DNA from: Algoriphagus chordae
GTDB lineage: Bacteria > Bacteroidota > Bacteroidia > Cytophagales > Cyclobacteriaceae
Assembly (NCBI RefSeq): GCF_003254055.1
Contig: NZ_QKZT01000011.1
Span: 62,001 to 126,000 of the forward strand
Reading direction: 5' to 3'
DNA length: 64,000 nucleotides
Shown: positions 1 through 9,900 of the stretch, piece by piece
Layout of the letters: each line of letters starts with the position of its first letter
Position numbering within the stretch: position 1 is the first letter of the stretch
The notes under the pieces: generated by a model
The model's database searches: none
The model's input: the letters and a program-made list of their open reading frames with translations, nothing else
What the model was told of the DNA's origin: nothing
Program-made: the position numbers and the translations under genes

Positions 1-1
1 G

Positions 2-160
2 ACACCTGTGAATTACACTGGTAATTTCTCTTCAGGTCAAATTCCAAGAAGACAACTTTACCCAGCATCTGAAAGCACTACAAACCCAGACGGTTTGTCT
101 AATGCTATTTCTAACATGGGTGGTGACACTTGGATAAATACTGTTTGGTGGGATAAGTAA
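2..160 (+). CDS. SusD/RagB-like outer-membrane protein, C-terminal end only
   Basis: This is an open frame from the window edge to a TAA, giving 52 C-terminal residues that contain QIPRRQLYPASES and finish with INTVWWDK. The IPRRQLYP-type tail with short polar residues and a Trp-rich end resembles the C-termini of SusD/RagB nutrient-binding lipoproteins, which pair with SusC TonB-dependent channels. The GH92 mannosidase and ROK kinase downstream fit a polysaccharide utilisation locus. The body of the gene lies outside the window, so the family call is an inference from the tail and context. Confidence 0.6.
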   Translation, partial: TPVNYTGNFSSGQIPRRQLYPASESTTNPDGLSNAISNMGGDTWINTVWWDK

Positions 161-201
161 TTAAATCCCTTCCAGAAGATTTAAATTATACGATTAGGAA
201 T

Positions 202-238
202 AGAGGTTTTGATTAAATTCAAAGCCTCTATTTTTTTG
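202..238 (+). terminator. Rho-independent terminator after the SusD-like gene
   Basis: A 9-bp stem (GAGGTTTTG at 203-211 with CAAAGCCTC at 220-228, one G-U pair) has an 8-nt loop and is followed directly by a T-rich run. It separates the SusD-like gene from the GH92 gene. Confidence 0.75.
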
Positions 239-396
239 TTCTAATTCGAATAGCAGCAAAATTTGCTTCTCCTTTCTATCCGGAACTTGATATTATCTAG
301 ACAAGTTGTATTTCGTGTCGCTCCGGGAATTCTAGTCAATCATTATTGAATACACTGTAGAGCCAAATTCTACTTCAGACTCTGAGAATTGATTTG

Positions 397-404
397 TAAG
401 TTTG
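397..404 (+). promoter_or_regulatory. Possible -7 box for the GH92 gene
   Basis: TAAGTTTG matches the Bacteroidota -7 consensus TAnnTTTG and lies 23 nt before the ATG. No clear TTTG -33 box is present at the usual distance, so the call is tentative. Confidence 0.35.
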
Positions 405-427
405 GTCTTCGATAAATCACCATTTTT

Positions 428-2728
428 ATGAAACCTATTATTTCTACTGTTGCACTTTTATTGTGCATTCAATGGGGGCTTTTTGCCCAAAAGATCAGCG
501 CTACAGAATCCCGTGAATTGGTGGACTATGCCTTACCTCTAGTGGGGACAGATTCTAGACCTGAGTTTTCTAATGGGAATACCTATCCTGCGATTGCCTT
601 GCCTTGGGGTATGAATTTCTGGTCTCCCCAAACAGGCAAGATGGGCGATGGCTGGATGTACAAGTATGGAGCTGAGAAGATCCGTGGTTTCAAACAAACT
701 CATCAGCCTTCACCTTGGATGAATGATTATGGGCAGTTTTCCATCATGCCGATGTCTGGCGAACCTGTTTTTGATCAAGACCAAAGAGCTTCCTGGTTTT
801 CTCACAAGGCTGAAACGGTGGAGCCTAATTACTATCAGGTCTATCTTGCAGATCATAATATCAATGTAGAATTGACCCCTACAGAGCGAGCAGCACTTTT
901 TCGAATCACTTATCCTGCTGGGCAGGATGCATCTTTTATTTTGGATGCTTTTGATAATGGGTCTGAAGTGACAATTGATCCAGCAAACAAGCGGGTTTCA
1001 GGATATTCAACCAAGAATTCTGGCGGAGTGCCAGACAATTTCAAAAACTATTTTGTTTTGGAGTTTGATCAGGAATTCACTCTTGCGCAAACTATCGCAG
1101 ACTCTAATGTAAGTGAAACGCTAAGCGTCAATGCCAATCATGTAGGTGCTTTACTAGGTTTTGGGAGAAAAGAGAATTCTTTCCAGCTAAAGGTGAAAGT
1201 AGCCTCTTCATTTATTAGCCCTGAGCAAGCGCTGCTTAATTTGAAAGAATTAGGGAGTGCTGATTTTGAGGGGTTAAGAAGTAAAGGAAGAGAAGCTTGG
1301 AATGAGCAATTGGGTAAAATTGAAGTAGGTGGAGGTTCCGTCGCTCAATTGGAAATGTTTTACACCAGCTTATATAGATCCCTTCTTTTTCCAAGGAAAT
1401 TTTATGAGATCAATGCTGCTGGCGAGACGGTTCACTATAGCCCATACAATGGGAAAGTTGAAACCGGGTATATGTACACCGATACTGGATTTTGGGATAC
1501 GTTTCGAGCTTTATTCCCCTTGTTGAATTTGGTCTATCCTGAGGTCAATGCAGAAATTCAAGCTGGTTTGGCTAATGCTTACCAAGAAGGTGGCTGGCTA
1601 CCAGAGTGGGGGAGCCCTGGGCTTAGAAATGTCATGGTTGGAAATAACTCTGCTTCCGTAGTAGCTGATGCCTATCTGAAAATAGGTGCTGATTACGATT
1701 ATGATATTGAGACGCTGTATGAGGCATTAATCCATGGAGCTAACAATGCCGGGCCACTGACCGCCGTAGGAAGGGCGGGGGCGAAGTATTACAATGAATT
1801 GGGCTATGTTCCTTTTGATGTAAAAATCAATGAAAATGCAGCAAGGACCCTCGAGTACTCTTACGATGACTTCACCATTTATCAGTTGGCTAAGAAGCTA
1901 AATAAGCCTCAGGCAGACATTGAACTGTATAAGTCGAGAGCAATGAATTATAAGAAGTTGTATGACAAAGAATCTGGATGGATGCGAGGTAAAAATGAAG
2001 ATGGTACTTTCCAGTCTCCATTTAACCCTTATAAGTGGGGAGGTGCATTTACCGAAGGAAATAGTATCCACTATACCTGGTCAGTATTTCAGGACGTACA
2101 AGGATTGGCAGACTTGATGGGGGGAGAAAAGGCGTTTGCAGCTAAATTGGACGAGGTTTTTACCAGCGCGCCCATATTCGAAGAAAGCTATTATGGCTTT
2201 GTTATCCATGAAATCCGTGAGATGCAAGTAGCTCAGATGGGCCAATATGCACATGGCAATCAGCCGATTCAGCATATGATCTATTTGTATAATTATGCTC
2301 AACAACCCTGGAAGGCGCAATATTGGGTTCGTGAGACAATGAATAGAATGTATCAACCTACGCCTGATGGCTACTGTGGAGATGAGGATAACGGACAGAC
2401 CTCTGCTTGGTATGTATTTTCTGCCTTAGGATTTTATCCTGTGACGCCTGGCGCAAATGAATATGTGCTTGGTGCACCTCTGTTTAAGGAAGCCAAGATT
2501 CATCTTTCAAATGGTAAAACGGTAGAAATCTCTGCTCCTGCAAATTCGGATCAAAACCGCTATATCCAGCATATGACTTGGAATGGCACAAGCTATGACA
2601 AGAATTTCTTAGTCTATGAAGATCTGATGAAGGGAGCTAAGTTGAACTTTGAAATGACGGCAAATCCTAATACGAATCGAGGCATATTGGACACAGCCAA
2701 GCCTTTTTCACTTAGCAGAGACAATTAA
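428..2728 (+). CDS. GH92 family alpha-mannosidase, secreted
   Basis: A 766-residue protein with an N-terminal signal peptide (cut near FAQ, residue 21), which fits a periplasmic enzyme. It shows the GH92 landmarks in order: NTYPAIALPWGM near residue 51, an EGNS segment with E543, HEIREM at 594, HGNQP near 609, and GDEDNGQ with D652 and D654, then a YVFSALGFYP segment. GH92 enzymes are calcium-dependent inverting exo-alpha-mannosidases. Relative to the characterised BT3990 enzyme all these residues sit at a constant offset of +10 (acid E533, base region D642/D644, +1-site H584/E585). That argues for an active enzyme and suggests alpha-1,2 linkage preference. The stop is 3 nt before the ROK kinase start, so the two are probably one transcript. 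The linkage preference is inference. Confidence 0.93.
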   Translation: MKPIISTVALLLCIQWGLFAQKISATESRELVDYALPLVGTDSRPEFSNGNTYPAIALPWGMNFWSPQTGKMGDGWMYKYGAEKIRGFKQTHQPSPWMNDYGQFSIMPMSGEPVFDQDQRASWFSHKAETVEPNYYQVYLADHNINVELTPTERAALFRITYPAGQDASFILDAFDNGSEVTIDPANKRVSGYSTKNSGGVPDNFKNYFVLEFDQEFTLAQTIADSNVSETLSVNANHVGALLGFGRKENSFQLKVKVASSFISPEQALLNLKELGSADFEGLRSKGREAWNEQLGKIEVGGGSVAQLEMFYTSLYRSLLFPRKFYEINAAGETVHYSPYNGKVETGYMYTDTGFWDTFRALFPLLNLVYPEVNAEIQAGLANAYQEGGWLPEWGSPGLRNVMVGNNSASVVADAYLKIGADYDYDIETLYEALIHGANNAGPLTAVGRAGAKYYNELGYVPFDVKINENAARTLEYSYDDFTIYQLAKKLNKPQADIELYKSRAMNYKKLYDKESGWMRGKNEDGTFQSPFNPYKWGGAFTEGNSIHYTWSVFQDVQGLADLMGGEKAFAAKLDEVFTSAPIFEESYYGFVIHEIREMQVAQMGQYAHGNQPIQHMIYLYNYAQQPWKAQYWVRETMNRMYQPTPDGYCGDEDNGQTSAWYVFSALGFYPVTPGANEYVLGAPLFKEAKIHLSNGKTVEISAPANSDQNRYIQHMTWNGTSYDKNFLVYEDLMKGAKLNFEMTANPNTNRGILDTAKPFSLSRDN

Positions 2729-2731
2729 TCT

Positions 2732-3589
2732 ATGAAACTGATCGGGGTAGATATCGGAGGTTCGCACATCTCTGCAGCACAGGTGCTTTTGGAGAACCGT
2801 AAGGCGAGCATCAGCAATTTCCATGAAGCAGATGTGGACACCTATGGAGGTGTAGCCGATATTATTTCATCTTGGTCAGCAGTCATTAAAAGGGCCACAG
2901 GAGATATGGGAAATGTCCATGTTGGCATAGCTATGCCAGGGCCTTACGATTACGAAAAAGGGATCTCTCTGATCAAAGATCAAGGAAAAATGGCTGCGCT
3001 TTATCAGCTTTCAGTCAAAAACCTACTGGCTGAAAGTCTGGAGATACCTCCAACTCAAATAGCCTTCACAAACGATGCGGAGGCATTTCTCTCTGGAGAA
3101 AGTTATGCTGGAGCTGGTAAAGAATTTCAAAACTCCATAGGGATTACACTGGGTACTGGCCTTGGTTCTGCCATCAAAGTGCATGATGTCGTGAAGGATG
3201 CAAAGCTCTGGACAGCTCCTTTTCGGGATGGAATTGCTGAGGATTATATTGGGACAGGCTGGTTTAGGAGGCACGCCTTAGAGCAATTCGGATGTGAAAT
3301 CTCAGGAGTAAAGGATCTCCTAAGTGAGGATTTCGACTCTGCTATTTCCCGAAAGATTTTTGAGGCTTTTGGCAGATCATTTGGTGAATTTTTATTCCCT
3401 TATTTAATACGATTGAAGTCTGAAGGTGTCGTATTGGGTGGAAAGATAAGTTTGGCAGGAGATCATTATTTGCCTACTACTATCGCCTATTTGGAGATGA
3501 TGGGCTACCCAGTTTCGATCAAGGTCTCTGAGCTAGGTGAGGAGTCCGCATTAATCGGTGCTTGCTTGCCTTTTTTAAAAGCAGTTTAA
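2732..3589 (+). CDS. ROK family sugar kinase-like protein
   Basis: A 285-residue ROK/ASKHA-fold protein. The phosphate-binding motif GVDIGGSH is at residues 4-11, a TNDAEAF segment carries the expected catalytic Asp, and GITLGTGLGSAI is the second phosphate loop. The CxCGxxGCxE zinc motif found in many ROK proteins is absent, and there is no N-terminal helix-turn-helix, so it is a kinase type rather than a repressor. It sits 3 nt after the GH92 gene, suggesting it phosphorylates the released hexose (mannose or glucose). The substrate cannot be read from the sequence. Its stop codon is only 8 bp from the stop of the convergent lipoprotein gene. Confidence 0.85.
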   Translation: MKLIGVDIGGSHISAAQVLLENRKASISNFHEADVDTYGGVADIISSWSAVIKRATGDMGNVHVGIAMPGPYDYEKGISLIKDQGKMAALYQLSVKNLLAESLEIPPTQIAFTNDAEAFLSGESYAGAGKEFQNSIGITLGTGLGSAIKVHDVVKDAKLWTAPFRDGIAEDYIGTGWFRRHALEQFGCEISGVKDLLSEDFDSAISRKIFEAFGRSFGEFLFPYLIRLKSEGVVLGGKISLAGDHYLPTTIAYLEMMGYPVSIKVSELGEESALIGACLPFLKAV

Positions 3590-3597
3590 AGAGGAGA

Positions 3598-4107
3598 CTA
3601 TTCAGCAGTCAAAAGTGTATAATGGCCATGGATACAAAGCCAGCGGTCATTTTCTTTTACGAATATCCTGGTTGATTTTCCAGTAGACGCAAAAGCTTTC
3701 CCAGCAGTCTCTCCATGATCTTTCCAGTAGTAAGTTATCCAAGCCACATCTCCTTTGATCGTAATTTTTGGATCAAGCATTTCTGTATGTATATCCTTTG
3801 AGTCGGCCACCCAGGCAGCATTTGCTTCTACCTCAGCTTCTTTTCCCTCTCGCAAAACTGGATCATACTCTCCAAACTGCGTAAAATCAGGATGTATATG
3901 GGATGCATACCGATCCACATCAGCTTTCTCAACAGCATCCCACATATCTATTAGTGCGGCTTTGATAGCTTCTTCTTCAGAAGCAATGGATTTATTAGTA
4001 ACTAATTCTTGAGCTTCCTTTTCAGAATTTGACTGACAAGAAGTAGCCATCACTGCAAAAATCATAATACTCCATACCGTAAATGAAATCTTAAAAGGAG
4101 TTTGCAT
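3598..4107 (-). CDS. SnoaL/DUF4440-like (NTF2-fold) lipoprotein
   Basis: A 169-residue protein with a lipoprotein signal peptide (lipobox MATSC, Cys near residue 24). A roughly 125-residue NTF2-like domain follows, of the DUF4440/SnoaL_3 kind: the EEAIKAALIDMWDAVEKAD helix, DRYASHIHPDFTQFG, and a terminal WLCIHGHYTLL strand. These small cone-shaped domains bind or convert small molecules, but no catalytic set is clear here. It is the last gene of a minus-strand operon, 15 bp after the sulfatase. The function is unknown. Confidence 0.8.
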   Translation of the reverse strand: MQTPFKISFTVWSIMIFAVMATSCQSNSEKEAQELVTNKSIASEEEAIKAALIDMWDAVEKADVDRYASHIHPDFTQFGEYDPVLREGKEAEVEANAAWVADSKDIHTEMLDPKITIKGDVAWITYYWKDHGETAGKAFASTGKSTRIFVKENDRWLCIHGHYTLLTAE

Positions 4108-4122
4108 TGGTGTGTTTTTGGC

Positions 4123-5565
4123 TTAGTTGGTTTCTGCTACCTTTCCGTGCTTTCTCAATCCTGGACCTTCTGATTTGGTCAGTGCATCACCTAAGTCAGC
4201 TCTAGCATCAGCTGCGAATTGACTCAGAGTTTCTAGCATCTCAGGATTACTGTTGGATAGGTCAGTAGTTTCATTTGGATCTACAGAGAGATCAAATAAC
4301 TGTGCTGATTCAAGATCCAGCATTTGATACTTGACAGGAATACCGTCATTTCTCATAATTGTCCCCTCAGGGATACTTCTATAAGAATGTGGAAATACGA
4401 GTTTCCAATGCCCATAAATCACTGCCTGAAGCTCATTTTTGTTGTAGTAAGCGTAATAAGGTGTTGACTCCATCTCCTTGCCTTCCAGCATAGGTAAAAT
4501 ACTTCTCCCATCAATTTTTAATGCAGGCAAATCAGCGCCTGTGATTTCAGCCAATGTAGGCAAGATGTCAATAGTCATGGCTGTTTGGTCTATTACCTTT
4601 CCGGCAGGGAAATGATCAGGCCATACAAATATTCCCGGCTCTCGAATTCCTCCATCCCATGAGGTTCCCTTTCCCTCTCTCAATCCTGCGGTCAATCCAG
4701 CATGTCCTCCATAGGAAAGCCATGGGCCGTTGTCTGAAGTGAAAATAATGATAGTGTTCTCAGCCAAACCCAATTCCACCAATTTCTTCCTCACTTCCCC
4801 TACTGACCAATCTATTTCCATCATTACATCTCCATATAAGCCTTGCTCTGATTTCCCCTTGAACTTGTCAGATACAAATAGCGGCACATGGGGCATGCTA
4901 TGCGCGAAGTAAAGGAAGAAAGGCTTGTCCTTGCTTTTTTCTATGAATTTCAAGGCTTCCTCAGTGTAATTTGTCGTCAACTGACTTTGCTCCTCAAGCG
5001 TATCGATTACAGTCTCATTTTGGTAAAGGGGAAGTGGAGGGTAATAGTCTTTTGACTGGGGATGATGAGGCCACATATCATTGGAATAAGGCAAACCGTA
5101 ATATTGATCAAAGCCCTGCTTCGTAGGCAAAAACTCAGGTAAATGTCCCAGGTGCCATTTCCCAACCATTCCGGTAGCATAGCCATCAGATTTCAGCATC
5201 TCTGCAATCGTTGTTTCTTTTGGATTCAGCCCATGTTTGGCGGTATGATCCAAGGCTCCGAATATCTCTAATCTATTAGCATAGGTGCCAGTGAGTAAGG
5301 CTGCTCTTGAAGCTGAACAAACTGCATGAGGAACATAAAACTGCGTAAAACGAACGCCATCTGCAGCTAATTGATCGAGGTTAGGGGTTTTCCAGTCCGT
5401 AGCGCCATATACTCCCAAATCCCCATAGCCCATATCATCTGCAAAAATGATGACTACATTGGGTTTGCTGGGCTTTTCAACTTCTACAGCAGTTTGGCAA
5501 GAGGATAAAAAATACAGCAGAACAAGTATGCTATAAAGGTTAATGCTGCTTTGAGAAGTTTTCAT
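4123..5565 (-). CDS. Type I (formylglycine) sulfatase, lipoprotein
   Basis: A 480-residue S1-class sulfatase. Its signal peptide ends in the lipobox LSSC (Cys23). NVVIIFADDMGYGDLG carries the metal-binding Asp pair near residues 43-44. The CSASR motif at 83-87 is the C-x-A/P-S-R signature whose Cys83 is converted to formylglycine, and GKWHLGH and TSDNGPW follow as expected. Such enzymes remove sulfate esters from polysaccharides, steroids or aryl compounds; the substrate is not predictable here. A maturase (FGE or anSME) must be encoded elsewhere. It lies 36 bp after the haloperoxidase-like gene in the same operon. Confidence 0.92.
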   Translation of the reverse strand: MKTSQSSINLYSILVLLYFLSSCQTAVEVEKPSKPNVVIIFADDMGYGDLGVYGATDWKTPNLDQLAADGVRFTQFYVPHAVCSASRAALLTGTYANRLEIFGALDHTAKHGLNPKETTIAEMLKSDGYATGMVGKWHLGHLPEFLPTKQGFDQYYGLPYSNDMWPHHPQSKDYYPPLPLYQNETVIDTLEEQSQLTTNYTEEALKFIEKSKDKPFFLYFAHSMPHVPLFVSDKFKGKSEQGLYGDVMMEIDWSVGEVRKKLVELGLAENTIIIFTSDNGPWLSYGGHAGLTAGLREGKGTSWDGGIREPGIFVWPDHFPAGKVIDQTAMTIDILPTLAEITGADLPALKIDGRSILPMLEGKEMESTPYYAYYNKNELQAVIYGHWKLVFPHSYRSIPEGTIMRNDGIPVKYQMLDLESAQLFDLSVDPNETTDLSNSNPEMLETLSQFAADARADLGDALTKSEGPGLRKHGKVAETN

Positions 5566-5601
5566 TTCTTTCGTTTGGGTTTGTTATCGAGGGATAAGAA
5601 G

Positions 5602-6930
5602 TTATTTCTTTACTTTTTCCCAGATCATATTCCCGATCTTTTCTCCTTGTTTCACACCTTCTTCTATGGCATCCCGAAAGTGAATTCCTCCATAAAGTCT
5701 GGAGATAGCAGCTTCTTCAGAGGCGTTGAGAAATGATGGGAATGGTCTTTCTGGCAATCCAAAATAAGTCTCGGAGCTGTCGATAAACTCGAAATTGTCT
5801 CCAAAATATCCAGTCAGTATTTCAGCAGAAGCACGGCTGATGACCGAATGCCCAGAAGTGTATTCAGGAAATGGAGGAGTCTGTAGTAAAGGTTTCCAGC
5901 GCTGATCTATTTTCTGGTTGATTACAGTCTCAGGGCGGATCCTGTCGGTGTCATATTTTGCTTTCCAGCAAGAAATGAATGCATCATGAAGTGTCATTCC
6001 CACTAATGCATTAATAAAGGCAGTTTCCGAAAAAGAAAGTTTTGCTTTTTGTGCAGCTATTCCTGTTATGCCTATCCAGTGTCCGCCAGGAGATATTTTC
6101 TTAATTCCAATCGCCATATGACCTGTGAATTCCACTTTAAATGGATTGCAGTCCCAGAAGTTGGCAATCAACTTACGCTCGTCGTTCAATTCAATGGTCA
6201 TATTATACACCTCCATCACTTGATTATGAAAAGAGCTTCCCTCTGTCATATCAAAGGGAGCCATTGGGGCTGGTGCGTAGTTAGCAAGTTCGTTGATGAA
6301 AAATGGTTGTATGGTCTTCCATTCAGGTTCCACTGCGGCAATGTATGCTGGCGGAGTAGGGTACCAAAAGCCTTCACCTTCTTGAGGGGAATAGCGAGTA
6401 AGTGTGGAGAGTTGCAAGTATCCATCTTTATTCGCCACATCCATTACTTTCGAGGCAATGGTCTCAGCATATGCTATATGTGCTTGAAGTTCTTTTTTGC
6501 TAATGATTTTTGCTTTGATTGCGGTCTTGGCCCAGTTCTGCTGCTTTTCCTTCAAAAGGTAGCCTGATGGCATGATAGATTCACCAACTTTCAGCATGGC
6601 ATAAATTCCTGCAAATTCCGGAGAGCTAATCCCTGAATCAGAGATGTTCCAATTTTGTTCTGCCAAATAACTATGCTCTAAAATATCTTTGTTTTCAAAG
6701 CCATTCCCAGATTCTTTTGCAATCAAATAGGCGGCAAGATTTGAATATGCATAAATTCTCGCAGCCACAGGTGGACTGGCCACATCCGTGAGCATTACTT
6801 CAGTGATATAGAAAAGCTGCTCTGAGTAGAGTTTGGGCCAGTTGGCAGTCTTTGGCTTTGCCACAGAACCTTGCATTACTAAGAATATGATAAGCAGTAA
6901 TGCAAAGGATGATTTTAAAGATAGACTCAT
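5602..6930 (-). CDS. Vanadium-dependent haloperoxidase / PAP2-superfamily protein, secreted
   Basis: A 442-residue protein with a signal peptide (MSLSLKSSFALLLIIFLVMQGSVA). The C-terminal half carries the vanadate/phosphate pocket of the PAP2/haloperoxidase fold: a K-x6-RP-type segment (KAKYDTDRIRP), the SGH motif in PEYTSGHSVISR, and RLYGGIHFRDA with the paired Arg and His. Family members are vanadium haloperoxidases or acid phosphatases. Sequence alone does not separate the two, and no halide specificity is claimed. Its start overlaps the stop of the upstream FG-GAP gene by 4 bp (ATGA), so translation is probably coupled. Such pairs recur in Bacteroidota. Confidence 0.87.
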   Translation of the reverse strand: MSLSLKSSFALLLIIFLVMQGSVAKPKTANWPKLYSEQLFYITEVMLTDVASPPVAARIYAYSNLAAYLIAKESGNGFENKDILEHSYLAEQNWNISDSGISSPEFAGIYAMLKVGESIMPSGYLLKEKQQNWAKTAIKAKIISKKELQAHIAYAETIASKVMDVANKDGYLQLSTLTRYSPQEGEGFWYPTPPAYIAAVEPEWKTIQPFFINELANYAPAPMAPFDMTEGSSFHNQVMEVYNMTIELNDERKLIANFWDCNPFKVEFTGHMAIGIKKISPGGHWIGITGIAAQKAKLSFSETAFINALVGMTLHDAFISCWKAKYDTDRIRPETVINQKIDQRWKPLLQTPPFPEYTSGHSVISRASAEILTGYFGDNFEFIDSSETYFGLPERPFPSFLNASEEAAISRLYGGIHFRDAIEEGVKQGEKIGNMIWEKVKK

Positions 6931-9900
6931 CTGATAGTATAACTTTTCAGAGGTTGCTGATTGATCCCAAAAAGTAGTTGGATACCTGATTTTGTGTGGA
7001 TAGGTAAAATCGATTTGATATCTCCTTTAATTGCCAAGCCTGATTCAGAAGGACTGAGAGGTCTGAAATCTCCCTTTCCATCTCCGAGTAGCACTATACC
7101 TAGCCCTGCATTCATTATTCCTATTCGTATTCGGGTATTCGTTTGATTACCACCCAGAATCAAATCCATATTTCCATCCTTATTGAGATCGATAGGTAAA
7201 ATACTAAATATCGGGAAGGACTGGGCTAACCTTGGGAGAGATTTCGCTGTAAAGCCATTTTCAGTGTTTTCCAGCACTATTGATTCCAAAGTATTCGCTT
7301 CTAAAACCTGTGCTTTTTCCAACTCAGCGGCAGTGAAAAGGTCGCTCATGGTTGCTTTCGAATAGGAAGCATAATCTGTGAATCGACTTCTCATACTTGC
7401 CATCTGATCAAGTAGTTCGTCGCGACTTGGATAGGGATACTTATCGTCTCCGATGAAGCATTCCAGAATTGGGTCAATTGATCCATTTTGGTCAAAATCT
7501 GCCGCATAAAGACGGAGTTTTTTATTCTCATCGGCTTCAAATTGTGAGTTGAGGCCAAAGTTTCCGGCGATCAGGTCTAAGTCACCATCGCCATCTATGT
7601 CAACTTTTTCAAGTGTGTTCCACCAGCCTGAAAGGACTGAAGTAAAATATTCTGAAGTTTTGTTCTCTAAGGCTGAGCCAGTGTTAATCAATGCAGTAAT
7701 CGGCATGTACTCACCTGCTAGAATTAAGTCCAACTTTCCGTCTGAATTCAAATCAATCAATTCGGAGGAAGTGATTAAACCTAATTTTCCATCATTTGGT
7801 AAATATTTTCTGCTTTGATCGCTGAAATTCCCCTTGCTATCATTAATCAATACTTTGCTTTCGGGGATTATTGGATATCGACCAGGTATCAACCTAGCTC
7901 CAACAAACAAATCTAGATATCCGTCTCCATTAACATCAAAAGCTTCGGCAGTTCCAGTGCTGAATTTATAATCAGGAAAAGTAGTTTGTCGCGTCAGTTT
8001 ACCTGTGCCATCATTCAAATAAAGCCTATCCTGTAGTGCTTCATCAGAACCTAGATAATCGTGGTATCCACCGCTTCCAATAAATAAATCTTGCTTTCCG
8101 TCCCCATTGAAGTCCTCAAATATAGCGACTGCATCAGTAAATTCAGTTGTGGATCTAAAGCCTGAATAGTCCTTCCATCCTTCATTGTCCCAGGACATTA
8201 CTCTCCCTGCTTTTCCCTTGGAACTGCCAATAAATACTTCAGGTTTTCCATCACCATTGATGTCTCCTTGTGCTAATATGGGACTAATGTAGCTAGGCAT
8301 CGTAAGCATCAGTGGTTGACGCTTGAAATCATTAAATTGATTTGCTGCAGGAGAATAGTCAGGAGCGAAATTGCTTTCGTTAAGTATAGGGTTCGGTTTT
8401 GAAGTAGCAAAAGGTGCAGTGGTACTTTCTTTTTGAATCGTGATGTGCTGATTTGCAGGAATGTTTTCGAGGATCTGCATTGAGCCGTCTGGCCAGATAA
8501 CTTGAATTGAAGGGACTGTCGCTGTATCGTCAAGCCCAAATTGAAGTCTAGGGCTTACCGAGGATTGAAAACCTCTGACAGGCTGGGCTTCTAAGGTTTG
8601 ATTTTCCTGGCCTGTAAACACTTCCACTTTTGCTCCTATGGCGAAGGGGTTTTTAGAGTTTTCACGAAGGGAAATTTGTAACCAATTCTTTTTTGGGCTT
8701 AGGTTCTCATAGATTGAAGCCTGTTCATTTAGGTTGTTTATTATCAAATCTAGATCTCCATCATTATCCAAATCCGCATAGGCGGCACCACTAGAAAATC
8801 CCTTTTCATTAAATCCCCAATCATTTGACCTATCTGTGAAATCTAGGTTTCCTGTGTTTTCAAAAATATAATTATGAATAGGGGTAGAGGTCATTGTCGT
8901 CACCAGATGAAGGGTGTCCGCTTTTTCATTGGCGATCGCCTGCTTGAAATAATAATCCCCCTTATACTTCAAAAAATCCCGGTTGGTATAGTCGCGATAG
9001 TATCCGTTTGTAATAAACAGATCCTTTTTACCATTATTCGTTGCGTCAAAAAATAGCGCAGACCAGCTCCAGTCACTGGTTGAAATATTTGCGAGTTGGC
9101 CTATTTCTGAGAATAGTCCATCGCCTTGATTTATTTGGAGCATGTTTCTCATACTTTGATGATGAAAACCCTCCTTTATCATCAAGGCGTATTGCTCGTA
9201 ATTCTCTGGTCCATAGAGCAGCTTCTGACGCTCATTGTCCTCTGGAAGCATATCCAAGGTATATATATCTGGCTTGCCGTCATTATTTACATCTGAAATA
9301 TCAGCTCCCATAGAAAAATGGGAAATGTGCTGAAAATACTCTGTCAGGCGATCAGTAAATGTGCCATCGCCATTATTGATATATAGGTAATCTGGCTCGA
9401 TGTAATCATTGGTTATCAAAATGTCTGGCCATCCATCCTGATTGACATCTGAAGAAACTACGCCTAAACCAAAACCTAAAGCTGAGCCTTTTATACCTGC
9501 TTGCTCGCTGATATCGGTGAATTTTCCATTATCATTTCTGAAAAGTTTATCACCAGCATAGGGGTTCCTGATTTTTTTTATTTCATCAAATTCAAACTCA
9601 TTAATGGCTTGAATGTGATGATTAAGCAAGTACATGTCCAGGTCTCCATCCTTATCAAAATCAAAAAATAAGCCTTGAGTACTATTGGAAGGATCGGCTA
9701 AACCATACTCTTTTGCTTCATCCTTAAAGGTGAAATTTCCCTGATTGATCCAAAGTTCATTGACTCTGGATTCTGGCTTGCCCTTGCCAGAATAGCAAAC
9801 ATATATATCTAAAAAGCCATCACCATTAATATCTGCCATGCTAACGCCTGTGGTCCAGGCATCTTTTCCTCCAACTCCAGCCGATTTTGTTTTATCCTCA

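Noticed and set aside
2249-2272. HGNQP in the GH92 enzyme looked like loss of the catalytic Glu (HGNEP in other GH92 members).
   Set aside because: The constant +10 offset to BT3990 places the acid at E543 (EGNS), and D652/D654 and H594/E595 also align, so the active site is intact and Gln612 is a subfamily feature.
6049-6567. 172-residue frame on the + strand.
   Set aside because: It lies wholly antisense to the haloperoxidase-like gene, with no family resemblance.
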